This document shows, one piece after another, positions 11,185-20,286 of a DNA stretch of 41,650 bases. The stretch covers positions 1 to 41,650 of the forward strand of contig MCFE01000731.1 in NCBI GenBank assembly GCA_002104905.1, given 5' to 3'. The translations under genes and the position numbers were made by a program. Position 1 is the stretch's first letter. Each line of letters starts with the position of its first letter. The notes beneath the pieces are model-generated. The model saw only the letters and a program-made list of their open reading frames with translations. It was not told where the DNA came from and ran no database searches. The DNA comes from Basidiobolus meristosporus CBS 931.73. Lineage: Eukaryota; Basidiobolomycota; Basidiobolomycetes; Basidiobolales; Basidiobolaceae.

Positions 11185-11667
11185 ATGCGCTTTATTACTG
11201 TAGGCCTTGCCGCGAATCAAGTTGCCGTTGCTGCCCTAATCGGCTGTTCTTCTACATGCACTCGCGAGTATAGAAGGGTTCATTATCGCAGTTTACCATG
11301 TGTACAGTATGCGACCGATTACCACCAAAACGTTCGAGTTTTGCCTGTTTTTAAGACACCCAATGTCCGATCCCCGTTATTGCGTCAGGTTTTCACCACC
11401 GTGACCAGAAAGCAAGATAGCCTGAACACTGCTAATGCCAACAGCAATAAGGGCTTCAGTGTCAAGTATCAAGCAGGGCCCAGTCTTGAACTGGAGGGTC
11501 GGGGCAACGCATTAGAATATGCCAAGCAAAATGACTGTAGTTCTTTCTCTCCCTACGTTCTGATGCAGCCCAACCAAGATGTACAGTACACAACCCTAGT
11601 AACAGAGATACAATGCGTAAAAGAACAAAATATTCCATACACTCATTGTGCTGACAATTGCACCTAA
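11185..11667 (+). CDS. Family A secreted protein, damaged or decaying copy
   Basis: The 160-codon frame is open and aligns with the family A protein at 19318, including the module from PLLRQVFTTVTRK to YQAGP. Several features suggest lost function: a 12-nt in-frame deletion removes the core of the signal peptide, the first Pro after the cleavage site is Leu, the fourth N-terminal Cys is replaced (DCYQ to DYHQ), part of the C-terminal Cys region is missing, and the TATATA box seen 47 nt upstream in other copies is TATACA at a wrong distance. I chose 11185 by alignment; the earlier in-frame ATG at 11104 precedes the promoter remnant. It may be a pseudogene that simply has not yet gained a stop. 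Confidence 0.5.
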   Translation: MRFITVGLAANQVAVAALIGCSSTCTREYRRVHYRSLPCVQYATDYHQNVRVLPVFKTPNVRSPLLRQVFTTVTRKQDSLNTANANSNKGFSVKYQAGPSLELEGRGNALEYAKQNDCSSFSPYVLMQPNQDVQYTTLVTEIQCVKEQNIPYTHCADNCT

Positions 11668-11749
11668 TAGATAAATCAACCTTAACTGAGAATATTGAGT
11701 AGGCAAGACAAATAAGCCCTCTTTGCACGACTACCCTACTCTCACAGTA

Positions 11750-12087
11750 TCATAGACTTTCAATCCACGGTAGACACAGTTTACCAGTCCAAAAAGAATC
11801 GACATTTGATAACAGCTCACAACGACACTCACCGTAGGAACAGGGACACTTTACATTTGGTTGGTGCAAGGGTGAATAGTGCATGCAACATAGCCGGGTA
11901 GAGAAGCTCAATCACCGTTGTGTATCAACTACCGCATTTGGAGAACTGGTGGGCTCTTACTTTGAGATGTCAGTGAGCCCTTTTCAGCGCCAGTTTCAAT
12001 GTTTGTGTACTCATTCCATCGAACTGTAAATAGTTGTATCGATATTGGGAGTTAAATTGCCGTTTAAGTCAACATACCATTGTATAA
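11750..12087. other. Intergenic, nothing recognised
   Basis: No frame, RNA gene or repeat that I can support between the family A copy and the conserved non-coding block. Confidence 0.5.
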
Positions 12088-12560
12088 TTCGTGAGACGCA
12101 AAACGACTCATACTACGATTTCTCAAGCAAGGGCTTGAAGCGTGCACACAGGAATGGCACTATTCTTACGTAGTTGGTTATTTCATAGTCAATTACTCTA
12201 GTCCGGAGTAGTATATATAATACTGTTATTTTCGTCGATTTCAATATTATGGGATTTATCCACCAAATGAGTGAAAATTTTTATCGATTTTTTCCCTATA
12301 AATAGGGGGCATCTGTCGTTTGGTATCGTTACGACTGTACTTTACAGGATTATGTATATAGTACATTCCCAGTCTTTGTTTCCCAACAAAGACACTAATA
12401 CCAAGCTGGTAGATGAGATGTAGTGCGCTGTCCGTAAAGGGAAGTGTGAACTGTGGCCGATCGGTCTTTCGGGACCTTAGGACCTGTTCAGTTGATGAAC
12501 TTGCCGGTTGATTATTCCAACAGCCTGGCGAGGACGGTCTGCACATTCTGACAGCTTGTT
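12088..12560 (+). repeat. Conserved non-coding block, copy 1 (candidate RNA gene)
   Basis: Homologous to 27240-27640 and 31690-32090. Conservation is concentrated in islands: a GCGTGCACACAGGAATGGCA segment, TATATAGTACATTCCCAG (12355-12372), a hairpin with a TTCG loop (stem 12463-12467 with 12472-12476), and a second hairpin (12501-12507 with 12524-12531). This copy has an additional stretch of about 75 bp between TATATAG and the first hairpin. The long minus frame across it (12256-12546) is interrupted in the other two copies, so it is unlikely to be coding. Confidence 0.65.
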
Positions 12561-12714
12561 GTTAACCAAATATCATTCAAAAATCAAATCAAAATACCAA
12601 TATCTTTCGCTACATATTCATTTTGAAAATCAGCAAGCAAAGAAAAGAAAAATACTTAAAATTTTGTTTGCAAAATGACATACTTGTTTGATTACGATTA
12701 CAGTTTTCTGATCT

Positions 12715-12850
12715 TTAAAATCAAAATTCATAACTGGATGTTTAAGCGGGCACACAACTTTGCATAAAAATCGGAAAAGAGTAATTCGGTAGTCGAACTT
12801 TATTGTAGCGGCTACTGGTGACCATCCACTCAGACTTGCCAACCTCTGAC
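12715..12850 (+). repeat. Array-associated repeat, CpG-intact copy
   Basis: About 135 bp aligned nearly without gaps to 20925-21060, sharing GGGCACACAACTTTGCATAAA and ACTTTATTGTAG. In this copy five CpG sites are intact; in the other all five are TpG or CpA. It marks the edge of the array unit on both occasions. Confidence 0.8.
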
Positions 12851-14864
12851 TGCTCCAGTGCGCTTGGTTTTCGTTGCTCTGTTGCCAGCCTCACGCGTTC
12901 CCCAAGTCTTTAATAACCTTGCCATCTCGCAATTACTTGAAGATGCCAATGTCAACACTAGGCTCCAGAGGACAACGCCCTCGACATGGATCGAAATCAT
13001 CAGCAGGGACCCACTACTCAAGCCTTCACCCAACCAGTTCTCCAGAAGCTTGAGCTACAGATAGACGCCACTCTACCCAACTGCTCACTTAATCGAAAAT
13101 TCAAATTTAGCGAAAGATAGAATGAAGGGGCTAAGAGTTATGGGATTGAGATTATTTATTACAATGCTTTAATATTCATTACCATCGCTTTAGGTTACCT
13201 TTACTGTTCCTTAGTAGACCCATACCACACTCACATACCTCAGGAATGACTGTATGGTGACACTCCTGCGTAATGATTTCGGGCAATAGCTATCTGTGCT
13301 GGGGCATAGGGCCAGTGGGGGGGTACAGAGAGGCATTGTAATCATCAATCTATTTATCTCGCTTCTAGCTCGATCCCCTAGTACCACAGACACTGTTTCA
13401 AAGGTGAAGTCCTTACTCCGGTAAGTCAGGTCCAAAAGCGTACGTGTTCTCTTAAAATATGCCTTGCATTGTTGTATACTACACTCACATCTCAGTAACC
13501 ATGGTCTATGGGTAGACAAATGCGCCAAAGAAAACGCTCAATCCGGAAGAAGAGTGTTTGACACGGTTATTCTGGAGATTGCCGACTTGATTCCTCATAG
13601 CTCATCTTACAATGGGAAGTGCGGAGTTTGGCCGGCATACCAACGCATGCACCGAAGTATTGAGGATGCATGGCTGTTATCGTACTTCTATTTCTCATCC
13701 AAAAAGGCTTCATTGAAATGAATGAACAAACCTGCGGTGTTACATACTCAGTTTTCTTGCCACCAACGCAGTGAATGTAGCCTCGATTCGGGTCTATCAT
13801 CTCAGCCCACCACTATGCCAAGACTTAGCCCGCTCTAGAGACATGAACAACTTGAATGGATTGATGGCCTAACCGAATATTTTGTTATGGCTTGACAAGG
13901 ACAATGAATAGCACTTATTGATTCATTAAATTGCACTTCGCTCATTTCACCAGTACTCTTGGTTCAACTCTAAGTAGGGCAATAGTGGCAATACCAAGTC
14001 TAACAACGCACTTGTATGCACAAGCACATGTCGGGATATGAGGGAAAGAGGATCAGGCAGTTAGTGCCCAGATGGTAAATATCTTAATCTTCAGTGTGTA
14101 TTTCCACGGGTAAAGTCTTATTAATGTAAGCTGTGGATAAACTTCACCACTAGTCACTACTTTAATGAATGAAAAGTAGTAAGCTTCTTATCCACAAAGC
14201 CATTGCATACCACTTAGTCATATCTATATTTACTTGTGCAAAATCAAAGAGTCATCCAACAAACACTTGCGTGTTATTGCAAATAGCGGCATCTAGATTT
14301 AAAATCAAGATTCATCGGTATTTTTGGGGTTCTCTAGCTAGTGTTTATCGCAGACCATGTGCAACAATGTTATATATCATTTATACTTTATAAGCGACAG
14401 TGCTACCTAGGGCGTTGCATATGTTGATTGAATATCATTACCGCTTTAAGTCTCAAACGGTATTCACTCTCATTCCATTGTTACAGACTGCTTAGCCACA
14501 ACAGCCATAGAATGTACATGCTACAGTAAACGTAATTATCAACATTGTCTATGCATCTCGAGGTCCTGATTTACTTTCCCGTTAGAGACCAAAGATGCCT
14601 TATTGGTGTAGAACTACCCCTACACAATAGCATATCTGATGAGCAACCCGGTTTATGGATTTTGATTTTGTGTATTAATACCACATTAACTCTGTACCAC
14701 TATGCCATAATGCTGCAGCTTTGTGTAACTGGTTTACATTACCCAGGTAACCTTCTGAGCTGGTTTACATTACCCGGGTAACTTTATTCTCTTGCACAAC
14801 CATTTGTAGAGCTAGCCACAGCGACTATCGACGAAAGTATGTGCAACAATGTGGAAATGATGCC
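12851..14864. other. Long intergenic region with unsupported frames
   Basis: Frames of 65-105 codons occur on both strands (plus 12858-13064 and 13464-13721, minus 13211-13528 and 13567-13800), overlapping each other. None has a TATA box at the usual distance, a signal peptide followed by a sensible mature part, or a family I recognise. CpG content is normal, so this is not the transposon type of DNA. A spliced gene cannot be excluded. Confidence 0.4.
14729..14782 (+). repeat. Two 23-bp direct repeats with a TTACCC/GGGTAA palindrome
   Basis: The units at 14729-14751 and 14760-14782 differ by one base (CCCAGG versus CCCGGG). The second contains the palindrome TTACCCGGGTAA. They lie 80-200 bp upstream of the first six-Cys peptide gene and could be a binding site, though that is only inferred from position. 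Confidence 0.6.
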
Positions 14865-14870
14865 TATATA
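14865..14870 (+). promoter_or_regulatory. TATA box of the first six-Cys peptide gene
   Basis: TATATA, first T 61 nt upstream of the ATG at 14926. The duplicated segment begins about 10 bp downstream of it, so the second copy lacks this box. Confidence 0.6.
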
Positions 14871-14925
14871 TTGAGCCAACCCTGCTGCTAGACATCATTC
14901 ACACACTAAGCTCTCAATCAAAACA

Positions 14926-15123
14926 ATGATGAAGAAATTTGCTGTCTCCTTGATGGTCGCCTTCCTTGTGGCCAGCTCCAGTTCCGGCTCCGTAGATGCT
15001 CTCTCGTGCCAAGCCCAAGGGAACTCAAGAGGCTCCTTGTGCGTTTCCGGTAGCTGCCCCACCGGTTGGAGATCCGTGTTCTGGGATACTGGATGCAAGT
15101 CTGGCCAAAGATGCTGTATCTGA
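14926..15123 (+). CDS. Six-cysteine secreted peptide, copy 1 (beta-defensin-like spacing)
   Basis: The 65-residue precursor has a signal peptide (about residues 1-25, core VSLMVAFLVASSS, cut after SVDA). The mature peptide of about 40 residues has Cys at 28, 39, 44, 57, 63 and 64: C-x10-C-x4-C-x12-C-x5-CC. That order, with a terminal CC pair, resembles the beta-defensin group rather than the CS-alpha-beta defensins usual in fungi; the similarity is one of spacing only. Net charge is modestly positive. AATAAA follows six bases after the stop. An ATG three bases later (14929) is also possible. Likely an extracellular peptide; role unknown. Confidence 0.85.
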   Translation: MMKKFAVSLMVAFLVASSSSGSVDALSCQAQGNSRGSLCVSGSCPTGWRSVFWDTGCKSGQRCCI

Positions 15124-15589
15124 TAGTTAATAAATCCAATATGTTCAATGTTGAATTTACACACAATAACGCAGATGCTAGAAACAGGACAGAGTATTCG
15201 GAGATTGACGCTTGAGAAGCAAGCAGCAACTATATAGCCAAAGTGTAGCAAAATATGTTTGCCTCCTCTTTATGTGAGAGAGTGTTTTGCACAGAGGAAG
15301 GATAAGTAACAGTGTACATGATGTTCTATATTGCTCATGCGTCAAGAGGACTTGCTTACTTTACATATTACAACTTTCCTTACCTGCCATTATGGAGGCC
15401 AGTTGTGTTGACACTCTCTACTTGCGCCCTTCAGGCATAAGTCAAATTTTGATATTCCGGAACACCAAAGATGTTGTATCTACGTAATAAATTATCTAAT
15501 GAACTATCGCCTAAGTCGTCGTAAAGAACACAACATATTTCAACCTTGCTGCTAGACATCATTCACACACTAAGCTCTCCATTAAAACA

Positions 15590-15787
15590 ATGATGATGAA
15601 GTTTGCAGTCTCCCTGATGGTTGCCTTCCTTGTGGCCAGCTCCAGTTCCGGCTCCGTAGATGCTCTCTCGTGCCAAGCCCAAGGGAACTCAAGAGGCTCC
15701 TTGTGCGTTTCCGGTAGCTGCCCCACCGGTTGGAGATCCGTGTTCTGGGATACTGGATGCAAGTCTGGCCAGAGATGCTGTATCTGA
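15590..15787 (+). CDS. Six-cysteine secreted peptide, copy 2
   Basis: This is a tandem duplicate, 664 bp downstream. The protein differs at one residue in the signal peptide (Lys3 to Met); the mature peptide is identical. At DNA level I count five differences in roughly the first 35 bp of coding sequence and one in the following 165 bp, which suggests partial gene conversion or strong recent homogenisation. The duplicated DNA starts just upstream of GCTGCTAGACATCATTC and so excludes the TATA box of copy 1; I see no good TATA box here, so expression of this copy is doubtful or uses another promoter. AATAAA lies at 15793-15798. Confidence 0.8.
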   Translation: MMMKFAVSLMVAFLVASSSSGSVDALSCQAQGNSRGSLCVSGSCPTGWRSVFWDTGCKSGQRCCI

Positions 15788-15799
15788 TGATTAATAAAT

Positions 15800-16797
15800 C
15801 TATTACGTTCAATGTTGAATGCTAGAAATAATGCAAGTATACAAAGTAGCTGGATAAAGAAGTAAACAGTGTATGTTGGGGTATTCTAACCATACATGCT
15901 ACACATCATTTACAACAGTATAAATAAAAGTGCTACTCTGCCAAAAACCTCTGGTGGATGCTGGACAATAAGTATAAATCCACTAGTAGATGTATGTGAC
16001 TATTTATTCCCATAAGATCAGGGCCTGGGATCCCATTATAATCACTAATTAGTCTTAGTGCTTCTGTTTGATGCTTTCTATTCTGTTTATAGAATCATCC
16101 ACCTAGACTAGTGCTTCCAACAGTAATACTTGTGTGTGAATTTCATGATAGCATATTACCAAATCTTGTGAAAGGTTATTCACCCTATTCACCCTACTCA
16201 CCCTACTCACCCTATTCACCCTATTCACCCTATTAGGATCACTTAGACTACAGGCAAGCTCCCAAATACATAAACTGCCATTAGACAGTATTTGCGTGAT
16301 ATCAGGGTAAAACAAATCTAGCAAAATACCTATATGGCTGCAGGAGTACTCAAAATAAGAGTTCTAGATAATCTATTTTTCCTGCTTAGAAACACGTTGA
16401 TTTCTTCAGCACCTACATAGATCAGCGCAATAGCTGTTGCAGATTCAAAGTGGCGTCCGGCTGATAGATGCTTAACGGTCTCAAGGTTATTTAGGATATA
16501 CGCTGAGTTCTAGATTGTTTGGCAACATAAATTAAACAAAGCCTTTTCTAAAGGAAGCCAACGCTACTAAGGCAAAAGCAAAGACCTCAGGGGTGCCATA
16601 TCATATTGACCGCAACAGAAAAGGATTGTCTTCAGAAGTGCGGAGCGTGTGACACGATACTGATTGCTGGAACGGATGCCTATACATGGCAGTTGTACAC
16701 GTATATCTGATCAAAGTAGCAGTTCACACATATGTTAGATGCTCACAGTGCAATGAGCATAATACAGTTGGGTCAAAGGAATGCGGATTTGAACTCA
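15800..16797. other. Intergenic, nothing but a minisatellite
   Basis: No gene or transposon motif is visible apart from the 9-bp repeat at 16181-16234. Confidence 0.45.
16181..16234 (+). repeat. 9-bp minisatellite, six units
   Basis: Six head-to-tail copies of CACCCTATT or CACCCTACT (order T,C,C,T,T,T at the variable base). The complementary strand reads AATAGGGTG, resembling but not equal to a telomere repeat. In the minus frame it would encode Asn/Ser-Arg-Val triplets, but no gene frame supports that. Confidence 0.9.
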
Positions 16798-16879
16798 TTT
16801 ATTTCACAATGCTTCAGCTAAATATCCATAACAGCAACATCTCCAAGAGTCCACCGGCTACATAGGCACCAACCAAACC

Positions 16880-17098
16880 CTACGAAATTACCCATGTCTG
16901 GCTATCCACGCAGGCGGTCCCCTTTCTTCCTTCGAGGATCTGCTTGAAGGACAGCTCGCCAGTTCCGGGTCCTCTCCAAGTCCAGCGAATCCCTTTGACT
17001 GTGACTGAGGCGTAGTTCCCGTTGTTAGCTCTCTTGGCTCTGGCAATTTCTTCTCTGACATCGGCAGAATACAAACGGGCTTCTTGATCGGATACCAT
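16880..17098 (-). CDS. Hypothetical 72-residue protein
   Basis: From the ATG at 17098 the frame encodes a soluble-looking protein without signal peptide or membrane segment: an acidic/basic helical start (EARLYSADVREEIARAKRA) and a beta-like second half with VTVKGIRWTWRGPG. A TATAAA box lies 61 nt upstream (17154-17159), which is why I reject the earlier ATG at 17146. AATAAA occurs about 80 nt after the stop. The stop lies inside a GT...AG stretch of about 33 nt, so the true C-terminus could differ if a very short intron exists. No family recognised. Confidence 0.45.
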   Translation of the reverse strand: MVSDQEARLYSADVREEIARAKRANNGNYASVTVKGIRWTWRGPGTGELSFKQILEGRKGTACVDSQTWVIS

Positions 17099-17334
17099 GG
17101 CTGAGAAAGTGGAGTGCAATAAGTCTTGAGACTGACAAGCCCACACCTGCTGCTTTATATCACCTTATCCAGGTGGTGGCTTAGTGTTGGCTGCTTCATA
17201 TGCCCTTTTCTACTAAGTATAGCGGCTTCCCACCTAAAGTGCTGAGTCTTAGGCCAAGCTTGGAGAAATGATCCAGAAATCATGAATGATTACAGTTGAG
17301 GCCAAATCTGCAACATTACCTGAGGAAACCAGTA

Positions 17335-17613
17335 CTAGCTAAACACATCCATGAATATTTCCTTCTTGCCGGCACCGTCTCTATGCACCATGCCGGTCAT
17401 TGGTGACAAGGATTTACACCAATCAGCAATGAATCTGTTCTTGAAATAACAGGTTATATAATCAACCTGCCCAAAAGAATGACCGTGGTAGTCGGTGGCT
17501 GAGCTCTTAATCCGACGCTGTACTCCATCTGTGGCAGGGTAAAGTTTGCAATAGATAAGTGCATGTGTCTTGCAAGAAAGCATCGCCATCCAAGCTATCG
17601 ATGGTAGCAGCAT
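17335..17613 (-). CDS. Possible small secreted protein
   Basis: From the Met codon at 17613 the 92-codon frame starts MLLPSIAWMAMLSCKTHA, which could be a weak signal peptide, followed by a mature part with three Cys. There is no TATAAA at the usual distance. A diverged duplicate of part of the frame (17826-17970) is not open, so the frame may be a remnant or chance. No family recognised. Confidence 0.25.
   Translation of the reverse strand: MLLPSIAWMAMLSCKTHALIYCKLYPATDGVQRRIKSSATDYHGHSFGQVDYITCYFKNRFIADWCKSLSPMTGMVHRDGAGKKEIFMDVFS
17405..17580. repeat. Locally duplicated segment, copy 1
   Basis: Aligns to 17826-17970, with shared stretches CAATCAGCAA, GTTCTTG.AATAAC.GGTTA and a GGCAGGGT block. 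Homology is partial with indels. Confidence 0.55.
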
Positions 17614-17825
17614 AGCTAAAGCGTAACACAAATAAAGTGAACAGGCACAATTGGCTTGTTTCTTGACAAATAACTAATTGAAAACGCGTGTACTACAACA
17701 AGAAATTCCAAGGCAGCCTCAACTATCCCAAGCACTATCCACTCAATATCCCCAACTCTTGGCAAAAAACTAACCAATTTATTCTCGCCTGTACTGTGCT
17801 GTACACCCCATGACAGTCGTATCGT

Positions 17826-17970
17826 TCACCAATCAGCAACAACCCTAGGTTCTTGTAATAACTGGTTAATTTAATAAGCCTGCCCCAAAGCTTGACTGTG
17901 GTTGCTGCTCTCCAGTTGCGGCAGGGTCAGATCAGCAATATATTTAATCATGTGTAAGAAAACAGCACTA
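17826..17970. repeat. Locally duplicated segment, copy 2
   Basis: Diverged duplicate of 17405-17580, placed between it and the family B promoter. No open frame across it. Confidence 0.55.
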
Positions 17971-18390
17971 CCAAAGGACAATACCTTCCAGGCAATGACA
18001 GGACTATTGTAAGAGACACTTGCCTTAAAGATGGAATAAAGATACCAAAAGTGGATGTTAAGCTCATAGGACTACACTGATACAAAAGAGTACCAAACCC
18101 CATTGAAATTGACCGCAATGACCTTGGACTTTCTCGACGGTAACCCTCAAGCTCATTAGTAAAAAATTACCGAAGTCCTTACTAACACGGATAGTTATTG
18201 CAAAAACTGAGAGAATTTGGAACGATATTAAGGATATCATTGACCAGATCGCCCTCATTCCTCACACTTTGAAGTGCAACCTATACTGTGTAGCCTTGGT
18301 ACGAAGAGGTAAAGTAGCAAAGGTTAAATCAATCTAGCTCGCATAAAGCAAGTGCTATGAACGAAGCCTAATTGAGTGGGATCGAGGTGA

Positions 18391-18396
18391 TATAAA
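18391..18396 (+). promoter_or_regulatory. TATA box of family B gene
   Basis: TATAAA, first T 41 nt upstream of the ATG at 18432. The ATG at 18411 is only 20 nt from the box and is unlikely to be in the transcript. Confidence 0.7.
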
Positions 18397-18431
18397 TCGG
18401 CAAAATTCGCATGAGACTCCACCAGCCAGTC

Positions 18432-18956
18432 ATGCAGCTTTCCTTCCTCTTGCTAGTTTCCGCCATCGCTTCGTTGCAAGCAATCTCCGCTACCCCACTC
18501 GGTGACTCCCAGGTAGCCTTCACCAATGAGCCATGCGTCGAACAACAGGGTGCTTGTTATCAGGACACTTCGGCCCCCAGTCAAGAATACCAGCCGTCAA
18601 GTGAGGAGGGTGATGATTCGGAGATGAGTGAGCCAATGCAGACAAGCGAGACTTCGGGTGAGCAGCCAGGATCCTCTGGGTTGCAAGGGTTCGATATTTC
18701 CAATCTTCAACCATCCCAAGCCTTGCTGGACAAAATCAATGGCCATTCCTCCAGTAAAGCCAATGCCTTGTCCAACTCAAACCAGTTCGACCAAGCGCAA
18801 GTCATCGACCAAACCCTGTACCAGCCCAAGCAGCAACAGCCACAAATTATCATCACTCAGCCAGCAGCGCGTGCGCTTAGAGGTGGGTACAAGAAGTATA
18901 AGAGATCTGCTCGTCGCCACTTCAAAGTGAGATATTTCAGTGGAAACAGACATTAA
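18432..18956 (+). CDS. Family B secreted protein
   Basis: The 174-residue precursor has a signal peptide (1-20, cut after AISA), a Cys pair (35 and 42), an acidic Ser/Glu/Gln-rich region (about 45-85), the 35-residue shared module (98-132, LLDKINGHSSSKANALSN to YQP), a Gln-rich hydrophobic stretch (133-144, including QIIITQP) and a strongly basic tail (151-174) with KYKRSARRHFKVRYFSGNR. KR at 157-158 is a possible Kex2-type processing site that would free a 16-residue basic peptide. AATAAA lies at 18980-18985. It is followed 362 bp later by a family A gene in the same direction. No known family; location outside the cell is inferred from the signal peptide. Confidence 0.85.
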   Translation: MQLSFLLLVSAIASLQAISATPLGDSQVAFTNEPCVEQQGACYQDTSAPSQEYQPSSEEGDDSEMSEPMQTSETSGEQPGSSGLQGFDISNLQPSQALLDKINGHSSSKANALSNSNQFDQAQVIDQTLYQPKQQQPQIIITQPAARALRGGYKKYKRSARRHFKVRYFSGNRH

Positions 18957-19270
18957 GTCCAGTAAAAGCAAATTTACGAAATAAAATGAGCAATATATTA
19001 CTAGGCATACTGATGATGTACAAGTATTCAAGAATTTACTGATATGCACACGCAGAAATAGCGTTCCTTATCGTTGTAAATAGTGGCATAATTTGTATTG
19101 AAGAGAATTATGGGCAGTGGTGATAGAACCATATAATATATACAGAGGCTGTCATTCCAGCGCATGTGTTTTATATGTTACAGGTTTCCTCAATAAAGTC
19201 CATAACAGAATGTATCTAATAATACTCACTTTATGCCCTCAGTTTAACCTTATTATATAGCCTCCCATGC

Positions 19271-19276
19271 TATATA
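19271..19276 (+). promoter_or_regulatory. TATA box of family A gene (19318)
   Basis: TATATA with its first T exactly 47 nt upstream of the ATG. Confidence 0.7.
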
Positions 19277-19317
19277 GCGTCGTATGCAACTAACTTATTT
19301 CTCAGCTATTCTTCAGT

Positions 19318-19815
19318 ATGCGCTCTACTACCGTAGCAGTGATTCTAAGCCTTGCCGCTCTTCAAGTTGCCGTTGCTGCCCCAATCGGCTGTTCTTCTCC
19401 ATGTACTCGCGAGTATAGAGGGGTTCATTATCGCAGCTTACCATGTGCACAGTATGCGAGCGATTGCTACCAAAACGTTCGAGTTTTGCCTGTCGTTAAG
19501 ACGACGAATGTCCAATCCCCGTTATTGCGCCAGGTTTTCACCACCGTGACCAGAAAGCACGATAACCTGAACATTGCTAACGCCAACAGCAACAAAGGCT
19601 TCAATGTCAAGTATCAAGCAGGGCCCAGTCTCGAACTGGAGGGTGGGGCCAACGCATTAGAATACGCCAAGCAAAAGGGAGCGGAACACTCGGAAGATAG
19701 TTCTTTCTCTCCCTACGTTCTGATGCAGCCCACTCAAGATGTACAATACACGGCCCCTGTCGCAGAAATGCAATGCGTAGAAGATTGCCCAGAGCAAAAT
19801 GTTCAATACAATTAG
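19318..19815 (+). CDS. Family A secreted protein, C-terminally shortened
   Basis: The 165-residue precursor has a signal peptide (1-20), four N-terminal Cys (25, 29, 43, 50), the 35-residue module (69-103) followed by SLELEGG, and two C-terminal Cys (153, 157). Compared with the 178-residue copies it ends early: TAG stands where related copies have a sense codon, and the bases for a final C-x3-C-like motif follow after the stop. So it has six rather than eight Cys. The frame is otherwise clean and the TATA box and AATAAA (19878-19883) are in place, so it is probably expressed. Confidence 0.85.
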   Translation: MRSTTVAVILSLAALQVAVAAPIGCSSPCTREYRGVHYRSLPCAQYASDCYQNVRVLPVVKTTNVQSPLLRQVFTTVTRKHDNLNIANANSNKGFNVKYQAGPSLELEGGANALEYAKQKGAEHSEDSSFSPYVLMQPTQDVQYTAPVAEMQCVEDCPEQNVQYN

Positions 19816-19883
19816 TGCGGCGACAATGCTTCAAATGTAGGTAGCCATCACCACACTATTACTGAAAATCTCCAATCAATAAA

Positions 19884-20204
19884 ATTGAAATGACATTCTT
19901 ATATTTGTTGTTACTTGTGGTTATCATTAACTGGGTCTCCAGTGCTTTTTACTTGCACACACCTGTATCATTATCAGAACTGCGGGCATTAATATTAGAT
20001 ATTCACTTACGTACTAACATACTCACCCTCAGTCTTTAGTGATGCTGCCCTCCACCGAAAAGGTTGATATTAGAGAGAGTGTCTGGCAGGGTTACCGGAT
20101 TGACTTTGGTAACACAAAGATTCGAGATTGACAGACTGCCCAGTGACTGTTAGCATTGTGATATTTCCTCTTATCATTTTTGTGCAAGCTAAGAGTAAAA
20201 TAGA
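19884..20204. other. Intergenic, nothing recognised
   Basis: No gene seen between the family A polyadenylation signal and the tRNA. Confidence 0.5.
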
Positions 20205-20286
20205 TGATGAGGGTGGGGTTCGAACCCACGCCTCCGAAGAGACTGCGACCTGAACGCAGCGCCTTAGACCACTCGGCCACCTCACC
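20205..20286 (-). tRNA. tRNA-Leu (anticodon CAG)
   Basis: The minus strand folds into a complete class II tRNA of 82 nt: a 7-bp acceptor stem with one G-T pair (20280-20286 with 20206-20212), D arm starting GCCGAGTGG, anticodon stem CTGCG/CGCAG with loop TTCAGGT (anticodon CAG), a variable arm with a TTCG loop, and a T arm with GGTTCGAACCC that also serves as the pol III B box. There is no intron. A T-rich stretch follows on the minus strand. It decodes CUG as leucine, so the organism probably uses the standard code at this codon. Confidence 0.95.

Noticed and set aside
12256-12546. Minus-strand 96-codon gene
   Set aside because: The homologous DNA at 27.5 and 32.0 kb has stops in this frame, and conservation follows hairpins rather than codons.
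12481-12560. Hammerhead ribozyme in the conserved non-coding block
   Set aside because: TTGATGA resembles the CTGATGA core, but the conserved GAAA segment is absent after the stem.
14895-15251. Minus-strand frames across the six-Cys peptide genes
   Set aside because: They lie opposite clear signal-peptide genes and recur at both copies only because the DNA is duplicated.
16181-16234. Interstitial telomere tract
   Set aside because: Units are 9 bp with TAGGG but not TTAGGG; too short and irregular to claim telomere origin.
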